NCBI RefSeq assembly: GCF_000699445.3
Contig: NC_067197.1
Location: forward strand, 24,845,809 to 24,909,808
DNA from: Schistosoma haematobium
Taxonomy: Eukaryota; Platyhelminthes; Trematoda; Strigeidida; Schistosomatidae
Length of the DNA stretch: 64,000 nt
Direction of reading: 5' to 3'
Below the pieces are notes generated by a model, which had not been told where the DNA came from, did no database searches, and worked only from the letters and a program-made list of their open reading frames with translations. This document shows positions 34,108 through 47,992 of this stretch, in pieces. Numbering within the stretch: the stretch's first letter is position 1; each line of letters starts with the position of its first letter. The position numbers and the translations under genes were made by a program.

Positions 34108-36609
34108 TCCTTACGAATGGCGTTATATATGTCGTCCGCTGAATAATCTAATTTTTAGCAATAATCCAGGCGAGTTCAACTGTCTTACTTAATGATTTTT
34201 GTACTGAACATATATATGTTTTCCAGTTGCTTTTGCCATATATTTGTAAGTGTCCCTAGGCTGAATGCAGTAACTTCTTATGGAATGTTTATAACGCGTC
34301 ATATTCCTGCCTGAAGTTTCATAAGCAGCCTGGTCGTGTTCATTATTTTTCATTGTCATATACGTCAACAACCTGCTTGTTAACCTGGCCCGTACATACG
34401 TTACACTATATCTTCATGTCTTCTAAATTTAGAAATCATCTGAATCGCCTTTAACGTGTATAAATAAACCCATCATAGTCGTTGTTGCTAATCGTATTTG
34501 GGTTTATGGATTGGTTTATCATAGTAGCAGCCTAAAATGCAGACATAGTTTAGATAATTAGATTACAAATTTAGGTACTATCAACGGCACTAGTCAAATA
34601 ACTAAATCCCCAGGTCGCTGTTGACTAAACAAACGTTTAAAATCAAAACTCCGTAGCCTACTAAAATTACCTCTAAACGAATATTTCTGAATTGAAAATT
34701 ATAATATAATTAGGCGTCTCGGATTCTGTAACACTACAAATTTCTGATAATTTCGAATCACATAAAGCAAAAATACCTATTTTTCCACTGGCTAATCCTC
34801 AATCAACACTATAACTAGTTTAACATAATAGTTTCAGGATATCGTCATAAAGCATTGTCATGACTTGACAATCACGTAATATGATTGATAAAATTAATGA
34901 AACTATTAACGAAATCGGTCAGCAAATTGACTTATAATTATCACTAGTGTTGTTTTTCTTTTATCTTCATTCACTACAGATGATTACAGTATGTTTCTCT
35001 ATCAGTTGTTCATTCAGTAAATATCTCAAAACCTTGTCAGTCTAATTGATGGTTTAGCGACACAATCATGCATGCAAATAATCAGTATAAGCAGTCGAGC
35101 AAATCTCCTGCAAACTGAAAACATCAATGTCGAATTTACCACAACACTGACTGAGGTTCAAGCCATTATCATAGACATGAGTTGGGAGTGTACTCCCTTG
35201 GTTACAACTTATGTACTTCCTGATAATCACATGAGCATCACTCACGGTTAATCATCTTGTAAAAACGTATTTGGCCGAGTACATCTTACAGCACCACATC
35301 ACTTAGTAATGTGACACAGGCTTAACTGATTTCAGTAACTTATAATCACCATATCTCATTTAAATCGTATTCTGCCCGTATACGTGCAACTAACTTGTAT
35401 GCCCATCAGCCGGCAAGTATAAATATAAATAAATAGTCTATCGCAGATCAGAACATTGAGTCTAGAGCATGTCTCTTACGAACACACTCATGTTTAACGA
35501 TTTTTCCTAGCTATCTGTCCAAAACTCATATAATTATCACTCATGTATTGAAATTTTGTTTTAATAACCATTCATGTGTATTAGTAGTATTAATAAATTT
35601 TATCACGGTCAAGTAAAAACGAGGTTGAGAAAATCTCCACGTAACTAAATAAACCGTATCAAACTAACTGGAACACTAGTTGGAATTCTTTTCCATGGTA
35701 ATACTTTTGTTCTTTCAGTTAGCCTACTAATACAGATGCAATTGGAAATCACATATGGACGGGTTACCGGCATAATTGTTAATTGGTTTCATAATTTAAA
35801 CCAAAACTAATACCAATATTAACATTTCTACAATATTCATTACTTTAATATTTCTAAACACAAAATACTTACTACCTATACGTCAAGCTATTAACCAACG
35901 GCTATTAACACGCATTGTTTTATTATTATTACTGTAATCCCATTTTTTATAGCTCAAATTATCTTCACCCAAATTGTCATTTTAAGCGTGTCAAGCATGA
36001 AGGCAGATTTTTTAAAAAATTATTACATGTATTTCCCGACCAGATGCTGCCGCCTTCTTTTGATTTATCTTTCAGCTTATCATTACCCGGGGATTCTTCC
36101 TAGTCTTGGTAACCTTCAACGCACGACGATCCCATCCAATTCGGTATCGAACCAACATCACGTTGATTCTGGTGGAAGAGTAGTGTAGTGGCATTGAACA
36201 ATAACCGCACAATCCACAAAGCTGAACACGAGACTACTCAGAAAATAGATATTCAATATTTAACGCGGAGAAATACCTAACAATGGAGAAGGCGCGAACA
36301 ATGAATTGAATGGACTGGAGTCGATCGAGTGGCATGGCTCGGCCATGCAGGCGTGGTCTCTGCTGAATGTTACCTTATATCTTCTATTCATATTAAATAT
36401 ATTGTTCTTTCTCTAGCCTAACCTTGTTCTACATCATATATTGGTAATTGATACGGTACAGTGAGTTGGTGTAGTCGATGGCGTGACTTCCACGTAAGAT
36501 CTTATAGATTAGGCAGTTATATCATGACAAATCTACAAATTTAGGATTAGGTCTATTATTAGAGCAGTACTAATATCATAGTAGACCATAATTCTACAAG
36601 TACTCCTAG
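33519..36609 (+). repeat. Array unit 1
   Basis: A is 33519-34107, B is 34108 to about 36120, and C runs from about 36120 to 36609. Unit 1 differs from units 2-4 in C (GGCATGGCTCGG where the others have GGCATGGCCCGG; GATGGCGTGA where the others have GATGGTGTGA). Confidence 0.95.
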
Positions 36610-39600
36610 CCTTGCCACATCCTAGTTCATATCATGCCTATTATCATGTAGATCAAACAACTACCCATCATAAATGAATGAACAATTCAAGAAACTTCTT
36701 AGACGCATGATAAAGCAATGGGATATGTTAATCTTTACAGGCTTAAAACGGTGCAGGTACAGTTATTTTAAGATTAGGAATGCTTGTAGAGAGTTGATAA
36801 GTAAGACTAGATAGTCATATAAAAATGATTTTTATGGGCTGTTGAAGTATTCTGAAGAAGTTATTCTCATATTTAAAGAGGCAGACCCAGAGAAGTAATG
36901 GAATCTCACCCTTCTGGTACAGGAAAGTCTGTTGATATTAGCAAGAAATGATGAAAAAGCTTAATCATTATCGAAATATTTTAGTGAAGTGTTTTCTACG
37001 GGCAATGAGGAAAGATCAACAACTAATCATAACCAGGGCTGCTTGTCATCGAGAAAAACTGTCTTAAGATCAACTCAACATCTCAAACCGGATAAGCTCA
37101 GTGTTCCTGACGATATTCATCATGGAATTATGAAAGAGCTGTCGGACGTTTTGGCTGGACCTATGGTTATGCTGTTTGATTTGTTTCTGCCGCATCTCCT
37201 TACGAATGGCGTTATATATGTCGTCCGCTGAATAATCTAATTTTTAGCAATAATCCAGGCGAGTTCAACTATCTTACTTAATGATTTTTGTACTGAACAT
37301 ATATATGTTTTCCAGTTGCTTTTGCCATATATTTGTAAGTGTCCCTAGGCTGAATGCAGTAACTTCTTATGGAATGTTTATAACGCGTCATATTCCTGCC
37401 TGAAGTTTCATAAGCAGCCTGGTCGTGTTCATTATTTTTCATTGTCATATACGTCAACAACCTGCTTGTTAACCTGGCCCGTACATACGTTACACTATAT
37501 CTTCATGTCTTCTAAATTTAGAAATCATCTGAATCGCCTTTAACGTGTATAAATAAACCCATCATAGTCGTTGTTGCTAATCGTATTTGGGTTTATGGAT
37601 TGGTTTATCATAGTAGCAGCCTAAAATGCAGACATAGTTTAGATAATTAGATTACAAATTTAGGTACTATCAACGGCACTAGTCAAATAACTAAATCCCC
37701 AGGTCGCTGTTGACTAAACAAACGTTTAAAATCAAAACTCCGTAGCCTACTAAAATTACCTCTAAACGAATATTTCTGAATTGAAAATTATAATATAATT
37801 AGGCGTCTCGGATTCTGTAACACTACAAATTTCTGATAATTTCGAATCACATAAAGCAAAAATACCTATTTTTCCACTGGCTAATCCTCAATCAACACTA
37901 TAACTAGTTTAACATAATAGTTTCAGGATATCGTCATAAAGCATTGTCATGACTTGACAATCACGTAATATGATTGATAAAATTAATGAAACTATTAACG
38001 AAATCGGTCAGCAAATTGACTTATAATTATCACTAGTGTTGTTTTTCTTTTATCTTCATTCACTACAGATGATTACAGTATGTTTCTCTATCAGTTGTTC
38101 ATTCAGTAAATATCTCAAAACCTTGTCAGTCTAATTGATGGTTTAGCGACACAATCATGCATGCAAATAATCAGTATAAGCAGTCGAGCAAATCTCCTGC
38201 AAACTGAAAACATCAATGTCGAATTTACCACAACACTGACTGAGGTTCAAGCCATTATCATAGACATGAGTTGGGAGTGTACTCCCTTGGTTACAACTTA
38301 TGTACTTCCTGATAATCACATGAGCATCACTCACGGTTAATCATCTTGTAAAAACGTATTTGGCCGAGTACATCTTACAGCACCACATCACTTAGTAATG
38401 TGACACAGGCTTAACTGATTTCAGTAACTTATAATCACCATATCTCATTTAAATCGTATTCTGCCCGTATACGTGCAACTAACTTGTATGCCCATCAGCC
38501 GGCAAGTATAAATATAAATAAATAGTCTATCGCAGATCAGAACATTGAGTCTAGAGCATGTCTCTTACGAACACACTCATGTTTAACGATTTTTCCTAGC
38601 TATCTGTCCAAAACTCATATAATTATCACTCATGTATTGAAATTTTGTTTTAATAACCATTCATGTGTATTAGTAGTATTAATAAATTTTATCACGGTCA
38701 AGTAAAAACGAGGTTGAGAAAATCTCCACGTAACTAAATAAACCGTATCAAACTAACTGGAACACTAGTTGGAATTCTTTTCCATGGTAATACTTTTGTT
38801 CTTTCAGTTAGCCTACTAATACAGATGCAATTGGAAATCACATATGGACGGGTTACCGGCATAATTGTTAATTGGTTTCATAATTTAAACCAAAACTAAT
38901 ACCAATATTAACATTTCTACAATATTCATTACTTTAATATTTCTAAACACAAAATACTTACTACCTATACGTCAAGCTATTAACCAACGGCTATTAACAC
39001 GCATTGTTTTATTATTATTACTGTAATCCCATTTTTTATAGCTCAAATTATCTTCACCCAAATTGTCATTTTAAGCGTGTCAAGCATGAAGGCAGATTTT
39101 TTAAAAATTATTACATGTATTTCCCGACCAGATGCTGCCGCCTTCTTTTTGATTTATCTTTCAGCTTATCATTACCCGGGGATTCTTCCTAGTCTTGGTA
39201 ACCTTCAACGCACGACGATCCCATCCAATTCGGTATCGAACCAACATCACGTTGATTCTGGTGGAAGAGTAGTGTAGTGGCATTGAACAATAACCGCACA
39301 ATCCACAAAGCTGAACACGAGACTACTCAGAAAATAGATATTCAATATTTAACGCGGAGAAATACCTAACAATGGAGAAGGCGCGAACAATGAATTGAAT
39401 GGACTGGAGTCGATCGAGTGGCATGGCCCGGCCATGCAGGCGTGGTCTCTGCTGAATGTTACCTTATATCTTCTATTCATATTAAATATATTGTTCTTTC
39501 TCTAGCCTAACCTTGTTCTACATCATATATTGGTAATTGATACGGTACAGTGAGTTGGTGTAGTCGATGGTGTGACTTCCACGTAAGATCTTATAGATTA

Positions 39601-39698
39601 GGCAGTTATATCATGACAAATCTACAAATTTAGGATTAGGTCTATTATTAGAGCAGTACTAATATCATAGTAGACCATAATTCTACAAGTACTCCTAG
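36610..39698 (+). repeat. Array unit 2
   Basis: Full unit with the same A-B-C order. It carries CAACTATCTT just inside B, as unit 3 does, where units 1 and 4 have CAACTGTCTT. Confidence 0.95.
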
Positions 39699-42600
39699 CC
39701 TTGCCACATCCTAGTTCATATCATGCCTATTATCATGTAGATCAAACAACTACCCATCATAAATGAATGAACAATTCAAGAAACTTCTTAGACGCATGAT
39801 AAAGCAATGGGATATGTTAATCTTTACAGGCTTAAAACGGTGCAGGTACAGTTATTTTAAGATTAGGAATGCTTGTAGAGAGTTGATAAGTAAGACTAGA
39901 TAGTCATATAAAAATGATTTTTATGGGCTGTTGAAATATTCTGAAGAAGTTATTCTCATATTTAAAGAGGCAGACCCAGAGAAGTAATGGAATCTCACCC
40001 CTTCTGGTACAGGAAAGTCTGTTGATATTAGCAAGAAATGATGAAAAAGCTTAATCATTATCGAAATATTTTAGTGAAGTGTTTTCTACGGGCAATGAGG
40101 AAAGATCAACAACTAATCATAACCAGGGCTGCTTGTCATCGAGAAAAACTGTCTTAAGATCAACTCAACATCTCAAACCGGATAAGCTCAGTGTTCCTGA
40201 CGATATTCATCATGGAATTATGAAAGAGCTGTCGGACGTTTTGGCTGGACCTATGGTTATGCTGTTTGATTTGTTTCTGCCGCATCTCCTTACGAATGGC
40301 GTTATATATGTCGTCCGCTGAATAATCTAATTTTTAGCAATAATCCAGGCGAGTTCAACTATCTTACTTAATGATTTTTGTACTGAACATATATATGTTT
40401 TCCAGTTGCTTTTGCCATATATTTGTAAGTGTCCCTAGGCTGAATGCAGTAACTTCTTATGGAATGTTTATAACGCGTCATATTCCTGCCTGAAGTTTCA
40501 TAAGCAGCCTGGTCGTGTTCATTATTTTTCATTGTCATATACGTCAACAACCTGCTTGTTAACCTGGCCCGTACATACGTTACACTATATCTTCATGTCT
40601 TCTAAATTTAGAAATCATCTGAATCGCCTTTAACGTGTATAAATAAACCCATCATAGTCGTTGTTGCTAATCGTATTTGGGTTTATGGATTGGTTTATCA
40701 TAGTAGCAGCCTAAAATGCAGACATAGTTTAGATAATTAGATTACAAATTTAGGTACTATCAACGGCACTAGTCAAATAACTAAATCCCCAGGTCGCTGT
40801 TGACTAAACAAACGTTTAAAATCAAAACTCCGTAGCCTACTAAAATTACCTCTAAACGAATATTTCTGAATTGAAAATTATAATATAATTAGGCGTCTCG
40901 GATTCTGTAACACTACAAATTTCTGATAATTTCGAATCACATAAAGCAAAAATACCTATTTTTCCACTGGCTAATCCTCAATCAACACTATAACTAGTTT
41001 AACATAATAGTTTCAGGATATCGTCATAAAGCATTGTCATGACTTGACAATCACGTAATATGATTGATAAAATTAATGAAACTATTAACGAAATCGGTCA
41101 GCAAATTGACTTATAATTATCACTAGTGTTGTTTTTCTTTTATCTTCATTCACTACAGATGATTACAGTATGTTTCTCTATCAGTTGTTCATTCAGTAAA
41201 TATCTCAAAACCTTGTCAGTCTAATTGATGGTTTAGCGACACAATCATGCATGCAAATAATCAGTATAAGCAGTCGAGCAAATCTCCTGCAAACTGAAAA
41301 CATCAATGTCGAATTTACCACAACACTGACTGAGGTTCAAGCCATTATCATAGACATGAGTTGGGAGTGTACTCCCCTTGGTTACAACTTATGTACTTCC
41401 TGATAATCACATGAGCATCACTCACGGTTAATCATCTTGTAAAAACGTATTTGGCCGAGTACATCTTACAGCACCACATCACTTAGTAATGTGACACAGG
41501 CTTAACTGATTTCAGTAACTTATAATCACCATATCTCATTTAAATCGTATTCTGCCCGTATACGTGCAACTAACTTGTATGCCCATCAGCCGGCAAGTAT
41601 AAATATAAATAAATAGTCTATCGCAGATCAGAACATTGAGTCTAGAGCATGTCTCTTACGAACACACTCATGTTTAACGATTTTTCCTAGCTATCTGTCC
41701 AAAACTCATATAATTATCACTCATGTATTGAAATTTTGTTTTAATAACCATTCATGTGTATTAGTAGTATTAATAAATTTTGTCACGGTCAAGTAAAAAC
41801 GAGGTTGAGAAAATCTCCACGTAACTAAATAAACCGTATCAAACTAACTGGAACACTAGTTGGAATTCTTTTCCATGGTAATACTTTTGTTCTTTCAGTT
41901 AGCCTACTAATACAGATGCAATTGGAAATCACATATGGACGGGTTACCGGCATAATTGTTAATTGGTTTCATAATTTAAACCAAAACTAATACCAATATT
42001 AACATTTCTACAATATTCATTACTTTAATATTTCTAAACACAAAATACTTACTACCTATACGTCAAGCTATTAACCAACGGCTATTAACACGCATTGTTT
42101 TATTATTATTACTGTAATCCCATTTTTTTATAGCTCAAATTATCTTCACCCAAATTGTCATTTTAAGCGTGTCAAGCATGAAGGCAGATTTTTTAAAAAA
42201 TTATTACATGTATTTCCCGACCAGATGCTGCCGCCTTCTTTTTGATTTATCTTTCAGCTTATCATTACCCGGGGATTCTTCCTAGTCTTGGTAACCTTCA
42301 ACGCACGACGATCCCATCCAATTCGGTATCGAACCAACATCACGTTGATTCTGGTGGAAGAGTAGTGTAGTGGCATTGAACAATAACCGCACAATCCACA
42401 AAGCTGAACACGAGACTACTCAGAAAATAGATATTCAATATTTAACGCGGAGAAATACATAACAATGGAGAAGGCGCGAACAATGAATTGAATGGACTGG
42501 AGTCGATCGAGTGGCATGGCCCGGCCATGCAGGCGTGGTCTCTGCTGAATGTTACCTTATATCTTCTATTCATATTAAATATATTGTTCTTTCTCTAGCC

Positions 42601-42791
42601 TAACCTTGTTCTACATCATATATTGGTAATTGATACGGTACAGTGAGTTGGTGTAGTCGATGGTGTGACTTCCACGTAAGATCTTATAGATTAGGCAGTT
42701 ATATCATGACAAATCTACAAATTTAGGATTAGGTCTATTATTAGAGCAGTACTAATATCATAGTAGACCATAATTCTACAAGTACTCCTAG
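39699..42791 (+). repeat. Array unit 3
   Basis: Full unit. It has one extra C near 41376 (ACTCCCCTTGG), which breaks the 76-codon open stretch of segment B that units 1, 2 and 4 keep. It also has TTTTGTCACGG where other units have TTTTATCACGG. Confidence 0.95.
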
Positions 42792-45700
42792 CCTTGCCAC
42801 ATCCTAGTTCATATCATGCCTATTATCATGTAGATCAAACAACTACCCATCATAAATGAATGAACAATTCAAGAAACTTCTTAGACGCATGATAAAGCAA
42901 TGGGATATGTTAATCTTTACAGGCTTAAAACGGTGCAGGTACAGTTATTTTAAGATTAGGAATGCTTGTAGAGAGTTGATAAGTAAGACTAGATAGTCAT
43001 ATAAAAATGATTTTTTATGGGCTGTTGAAATATTCTGAAGAAGTTATTCTCATATTTAAAGAGGCAGACCCAGAGAAGTAATGGAATCTCACCCCTTCTG
43101 GTACAGGAAAGTCTGTTGATATTAGCAAGAAATGATGAAAAAGCTTAATCATTATCGAAATATTTTAGTGAAGTGTTTTCTACGGGCAATGAGGAAAGAT
43201 CAACAACTAATCATAACCAGGGCTGCTTGTCATCGAGAAAAACTGTCTTAAGATCAACTCAACATCTCAAACCGGATAAGCTCAGTGTTCCTGACGATAT
43301 TCATCATGGAATTATGAAAGAGCTGTCGGACGTTTTGGCTGGACCTATGGTTATGCTGTTTGATTTGTTTCTGCCGCATCTCCTTACGAATGGCGTTATA
43401 TATGTCGTCCGCTGAATAATCTAATTTTTAGCAATAATCCAGGCGAGTTCAACTGTCTTACTTAACGATTTTTTGTACTGAACATATATATGTTTTCCAG
43501 TTGCTTTTGCCATATATTTGTAAGTGTCCCTAGGCTGAATGCAGTAACTTCTTATGGAATGTTTATAACGCGTCATATTCCTGCCTGAAGTTTCATAAGC
43601 AGCCTGGTCGTGTTCATTATTTTTCATTGTCATATACGTCAACAACCTGCTTGTTAACCTGGCCCGTACATACGTTACACTATATCTTCATGTCTTCTAA
43701 ATTTAGAAATCATCTGAATCGCCTTTAACGTGTATAAATAAACCCATCATAGTCGTTGTTGCTAATCGTATTTGGGTTTATGGATTGGTTTATCATAGTA
43801 GCAGCCTAAAATGCAGACATAGTTTAGATAATTAGATTACAAATTTAGGTACTATCAACGGCACTAGTCAAATAACTAAATCCCCAGGTCGCTGTTGACT
43901 AAACAAACGTTTAAAATCAAAACTCCGTAGCCTACTAAAATTACCTCTAAACGAATATTTCTGAATTGAAAATTATAATATAATTAGGCGTCTCGGATTC
44001 TGTAACACTACAAATTTCTGATAATTTCGAATCACATAAAGCAAAAATACCTATTTTTCCACTGGCTAATCCTCAATCAACACTATAACTAGTTTAACAT
44101 AATAGTTTCAGGATATCGTCATAAAGCATTGTCATGACTTGACAATCACGTAATATGATTGATAAAATTAATGAAACTATTAACGAAATCGGTCAGCAAA
44201 TTGACTTATAATTATCACTAGTGTTGTTTTTCTTTTATCTTCATTCACTACAGATGATTACAGTATGTTTCTCTATCAGTTGTTCATTCAGTAAATATCT
44301 CAAAACCTTGTCAGTCTAATTGATGGTTTAGCGACACAATCATGCATGCAAATAATCAGTATAAGCAGTCGAGCAAATCTCCTGCAAACTGAAAACATCA
44401 ATGTCGAATTTACCACAACACTGACTGAGGTTCAAGCCATTATCATAGACATGAGTTGGGAGTGTACTCCCTTGGTTACAACTTATGTACTTCCTGATAA
44501 TCACATGAGCATCACTCACGGTTAATCATCTTGTAAAAACGTATTTGGCCGAGTACATCTTACAGCACCACATCACTTAGTAATGTGACACAGGCTTAAC
44601 TGATTTCAGTAACTTATAATCACCATATCTCATTTAAATCGTATTCTGCCCGTATACGTGCAACTAACTTGTATGCCCATCAGCCGGCAAGTATAAATAT
44701 AAATAAATAGTCTATCGCAGATCAGAACATTGAGTCTAGAGCATGTCTCTTACGAACACACTCATGTTTAACGATTTTTCCTAGCTATCTGTCCAAAACT
44801 CATATAATTATCACTCATGTATTGAAATTTTGTTTTAATAACCATTCATGTGTATTAGTAGTATTAATAAATTTTATCACGGTCAAGTAAAAACGAGGTT
44901 GAGAAAATCTCCACGTAACTAAATAAACCGTATCAAACTAACTGGAACACTAGTTGGAATTCTTTTCCATGGTAATACTTTTGTTCTTTCAGTTAGCCTA
45001 CTAATACAGATGCAATTGGAAATCACATATGGACGGGTTACCGGCATAATTGTTAATTGGTTTCATAATTTAAACCAAAACTAATACCAATATTAACATT
45101 TCTACAATATTCATTACTTTAATATTTCTAAACACAAAATACTTACTACCTATACGTCAAGCTATTAACCAACGGCTATTAACACGCATTGTTTTATTAT
45201 TATTACTGTAATCCCATTTTTTTATAGCTCAAATTATCTTCACCCAAATTGTCATTTTAAGCGTGTCAAGCATGAAGGCAGATTTTTAAAAAATTATTAC
45301 ATGTATTTCCCGACCAGATGCTGCCGCCTTCTTTTGATTTATCTTTCAGCTTATCATTACCCGGGGATTCTTCCTAGTCTTGGTAACCTTCAACGCACGA
45401 CGATCCCATCCAATTCGGTATCGAACCAACATCACGTTGATTCTGGTGGAAGAGTAGTGTAGTGGCATTGAACAATAACCGCACAATCCACAAAGCTGAA
45501 CACGAGACTACTCAGAAAATAGATATTCAATATTTAACGCGGAGAAATACCTAACAATGGAGAAGGCGCGAACAATGAATTGAATGGACTGGAGTCGATC
45601 GAGTGGCATGGCCCGGCCATGCAGGCGTGGTCTCTGCTGAATGTTACCTTATATCTTCTATTCATATTAAATATATTGTTCTTTCTCTAGCCTAACCTTG

Positions 45701-45883
45701 TTCTACATCATATATTGGTAATTGATACGGTACAGTGAGTTGGTGTAGTCGATGGTGTGACTTCCACGTAAGATCTTATAGATTAGGCAGTTATATCATG
45801 ACAAATCTACAAATTTAGGATTAGGTCTATTATTAGAGCAGTACTAATATCATAGTAGACCATAATTCTACAAGTACTCCTAG
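42792..45883 (+). repeat. Array unit 4
   Basis: Full unit. It carries CTTAACGATTTTTTG at the start of B where other units read CTTAATGATTTTTG, which lengthens a chance minus-strand frame to 74 codons. Confidence 0.95.
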
Positions 45884-46472
45884 CCTTGCCACATCCTAGT
45901 TCATATCATGCCTATTATCATGTAGATCAAACAACTACCCATCATAAATGAATGAACAATTCAAGAAACTTCTTAGACGCATGATAAAGCAATGGGATAT
46001 GTTAATCTTTACAGGCTTAAAACGGTGCAGGTACAGTTATTTTAAGATTAGGAATGCTTGTAGAGAGTTGATAAGTAAGACTAGATAGTCATATAAAAAT
46101 GATTTTTTATGGGCTGTTGAAATATTCTGAAGAAGTTATTCTCATATTTAAAGAGGCAGACCCAGAGAAGTAATGAAATCTCACCCCTTCTGGTACAGGA
46201 AAGTCTGTTGATATTAGCAAGAAATGATGAAAAAGCTTAATCATTATCGAAATATTTTAGTGAAGTGTTTTCTACGGGCAATGAGGAAAGATCAACAACT
46301 AATCATAACCAGGGCTGCTTGTCATCGAGAAAAACTGTCTTAAGATCAACTCAACATCTCAAACCGGATAAGCTCAGTGTTCCTGACGATATTCATCATG
46401 GAATTATGAAAGAGCTGTCGGACGTTTTGGCTGGACCTATGGTTATGCTGTTTGATTTGTTTCTGCCGCATC
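45884..46472 (+). repeat. Array unit 5, partial (segment A only)
   Basis: Identical in structure to the other A segments up to CTGCCGCATC at 46472. The sequence then continues as CR1-like coding DNA (ACAGTGTTTATGG) where the other units switch to segment B. Confidence 0.95.
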
Positions 46473-47700
46473 ACAGTGTTTATGGCAGGGAGCGGAGACT
46501 TAGTTAGTAACTATCAACCCTTTGGTCTAACCAGTGCAGTTTTCAGAGTAATGGAAAGGGTTATTCGGATGGCTAGTTTAAACTATATGGAAGGGCAAAG
46601 TCTTGTATCCAGGGAATAACACGGTTTTAAGAATGGCCCATCATGTTCGACAAATCTGCTCATTGCAAGAGAAGATCGTGCTGCAGCAAAAGGTAGAAAT
46701 ATTCCTATAGATGTGATTTTCGTAAACCTAAGTAAAGCTTTTGGCAGGGTCTTTCGTTTGAGTCTTAAATAAAGACTGTAAAGTTTCGGAATCCTTTGTG
46801 AAACCGCAGATTGGATAAGTGACATTCTTAATGATAGGAGATAGCGGGCAAGGATGAATAGAAGTCTCAGCATGGGGGCCTGTGAAAAGTAAAGTTCCCC
46901 AAAACGCAATCCTTGGTCCTCCTTTTTTGCTTAATGTAAATGAATTAGCAATAGTATCAAAGTCATCCGTTCCACTTCTTGTCAATGATATGGAAATCTG
47001 GAGACCCATACAGGATATGTCAGATATTATAACAGAATGATCTCAATTCATTGGTTGAAAGGATGTGCAGGTGGTCATTAGAAGTAAATTCTAACAATAG
47101 TGTGGCAATGCAATTAAATAACTGCGACGATTCATATCACTGCACAATATGTGAAGTTGTGTTACGCAAATCAATAAACCATCAAGATCAAGGAGTCATA
47201 TCAAGCAGTGGTCACGAAACTACGGGTAACTGCAAGGCAGACACTGCCAAAGGGTTTAGGGTCTTACTGGCTATTCGCAAGGTATTTCATTACTTAAATA
47301 AAGAAACGTTTAGGGCATCATAGCCGACTTTCGTGAGGCCTCGTTTGATCCAAGCACCAAACCCTTGTTTCAAGTCTGGGACGGATATGCCAGAACGAGT
47401 CCAGAGGCGAGGGGCCAAAATGGTAAAAATTCTCTCTGGCCTATCGCATGAAAACGGACTGAAACTCTTCGACCTATTTCTGCCATCCTAGAGCACGATG
47501 CGGCGTGATCTAGTCTTGATCTACTTTACATTGAACAATGATTTTAGCATCAATATGTGTTACCTTTCCCTTCCACATAGAGTTGGTCATCTTAGAAAAC
47601 ATTCTCAGGAAGTTTAAAGACTGAGATAAAGTCGCTTGTGTCTGAAGTTCCGTTCCACTCACCAAGTAGTAGATTATTTTAATTCTGTTATGGAACACAC
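46473..47700 (+). pseudogene. CR1-like reverse transcriptase, right part
   Basis: Picks up exactly where segment A leaves the polymerase. NYQPFGLTSAVFRVMERVIR and HGFKNGPSCSTNLLIARED are the fingers. VIFVNLSKAFGR (46718-46750) is motif A with both aspartates replaced. VPQNAILGPPFLLNVNEL is motif B, and LLVNDMEIW stands where FADD is expected. The thumb and C-terminus (KADTAKGFRVLLAIRKVFHY, PERVQRRGAKMVKILSGL) continue to about 47700. Loss of the catalytic aspartates and many stops make it inactive. Confidence 0.85.
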
Positions 47701-47991
47701 AACATTATCAGTTGCCGATACATTCAGAGAGACTAGATATCCACAGCAATACAAATTGCAGGGATTAATATAGGTCGATTGACCTCCTATCCTTCACTGA
47801 AGACTGAAAATCTTTAAAGCGGCCTTCGCATTCTGTCCAAATGAAGAACCTGTGATTGAGTATTCAGTCAAAAAGTAACTTCCAGGTCTATAGAAGCCGT
47901 ATTGAAACTAGTTGATGCGATAGTACTGCTACTATCAATAAGTATGAAACATCACAACAACGCGAACATCTTAGTTTGGTTCAGGATATAA

Positions 47992-47992
<1 letters not shown>

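Larger units (their letters stand above)
33519..46472 (+). repeat. Tandem array: four 3.09-kb units plus a partial fifth
   Basis: Units start at 33519, 36610, 39699, 42792 and 45884 (periods 3091, 3089, 3093 and 3092). Copies differ mostly by single bases and homopolymer length. Each unit has three parts. Segment A (589 bases) is part of the surrounding CR1-like element. Segment B (about 2 kb) is AT-rich and unrecognised. Segment C (about 480 bases) is similar, in reverse, to the flanks of the Gypsy element at 0.45-4.5 kb. The last unit consists of A only and runs directly into the rest of the CR1-like element. The same 80-codon frame (for example 33900-34142) recurs in each A; it is a reverse transcriptase fragment and not a gene family. 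Confidence 0.97.

Noticed and set aside
36135..36160. GGTTCGATACC on the minus strand of segment C as a tRNA gene or SINE B box
   Set aside because: It fits the B-box consensus, but no A box at the right distance and no cloverleaf stems are present.
36120..36609. Segment C as a solo LTR
   Set aside because: Its two halves lie on opposite sides of the Gypsy coding region at 0.45-4.5 kb, which a solo LTR of that element would not explain.
33900..46507. Five copies of an 80-codon frame as a tandem gene family
   Set aside because: Each is the same reverse transcriptase fragment of segment A (KPDKLSVPDDIHHGIMKEL); the copies follow from the array and show no gene structure.
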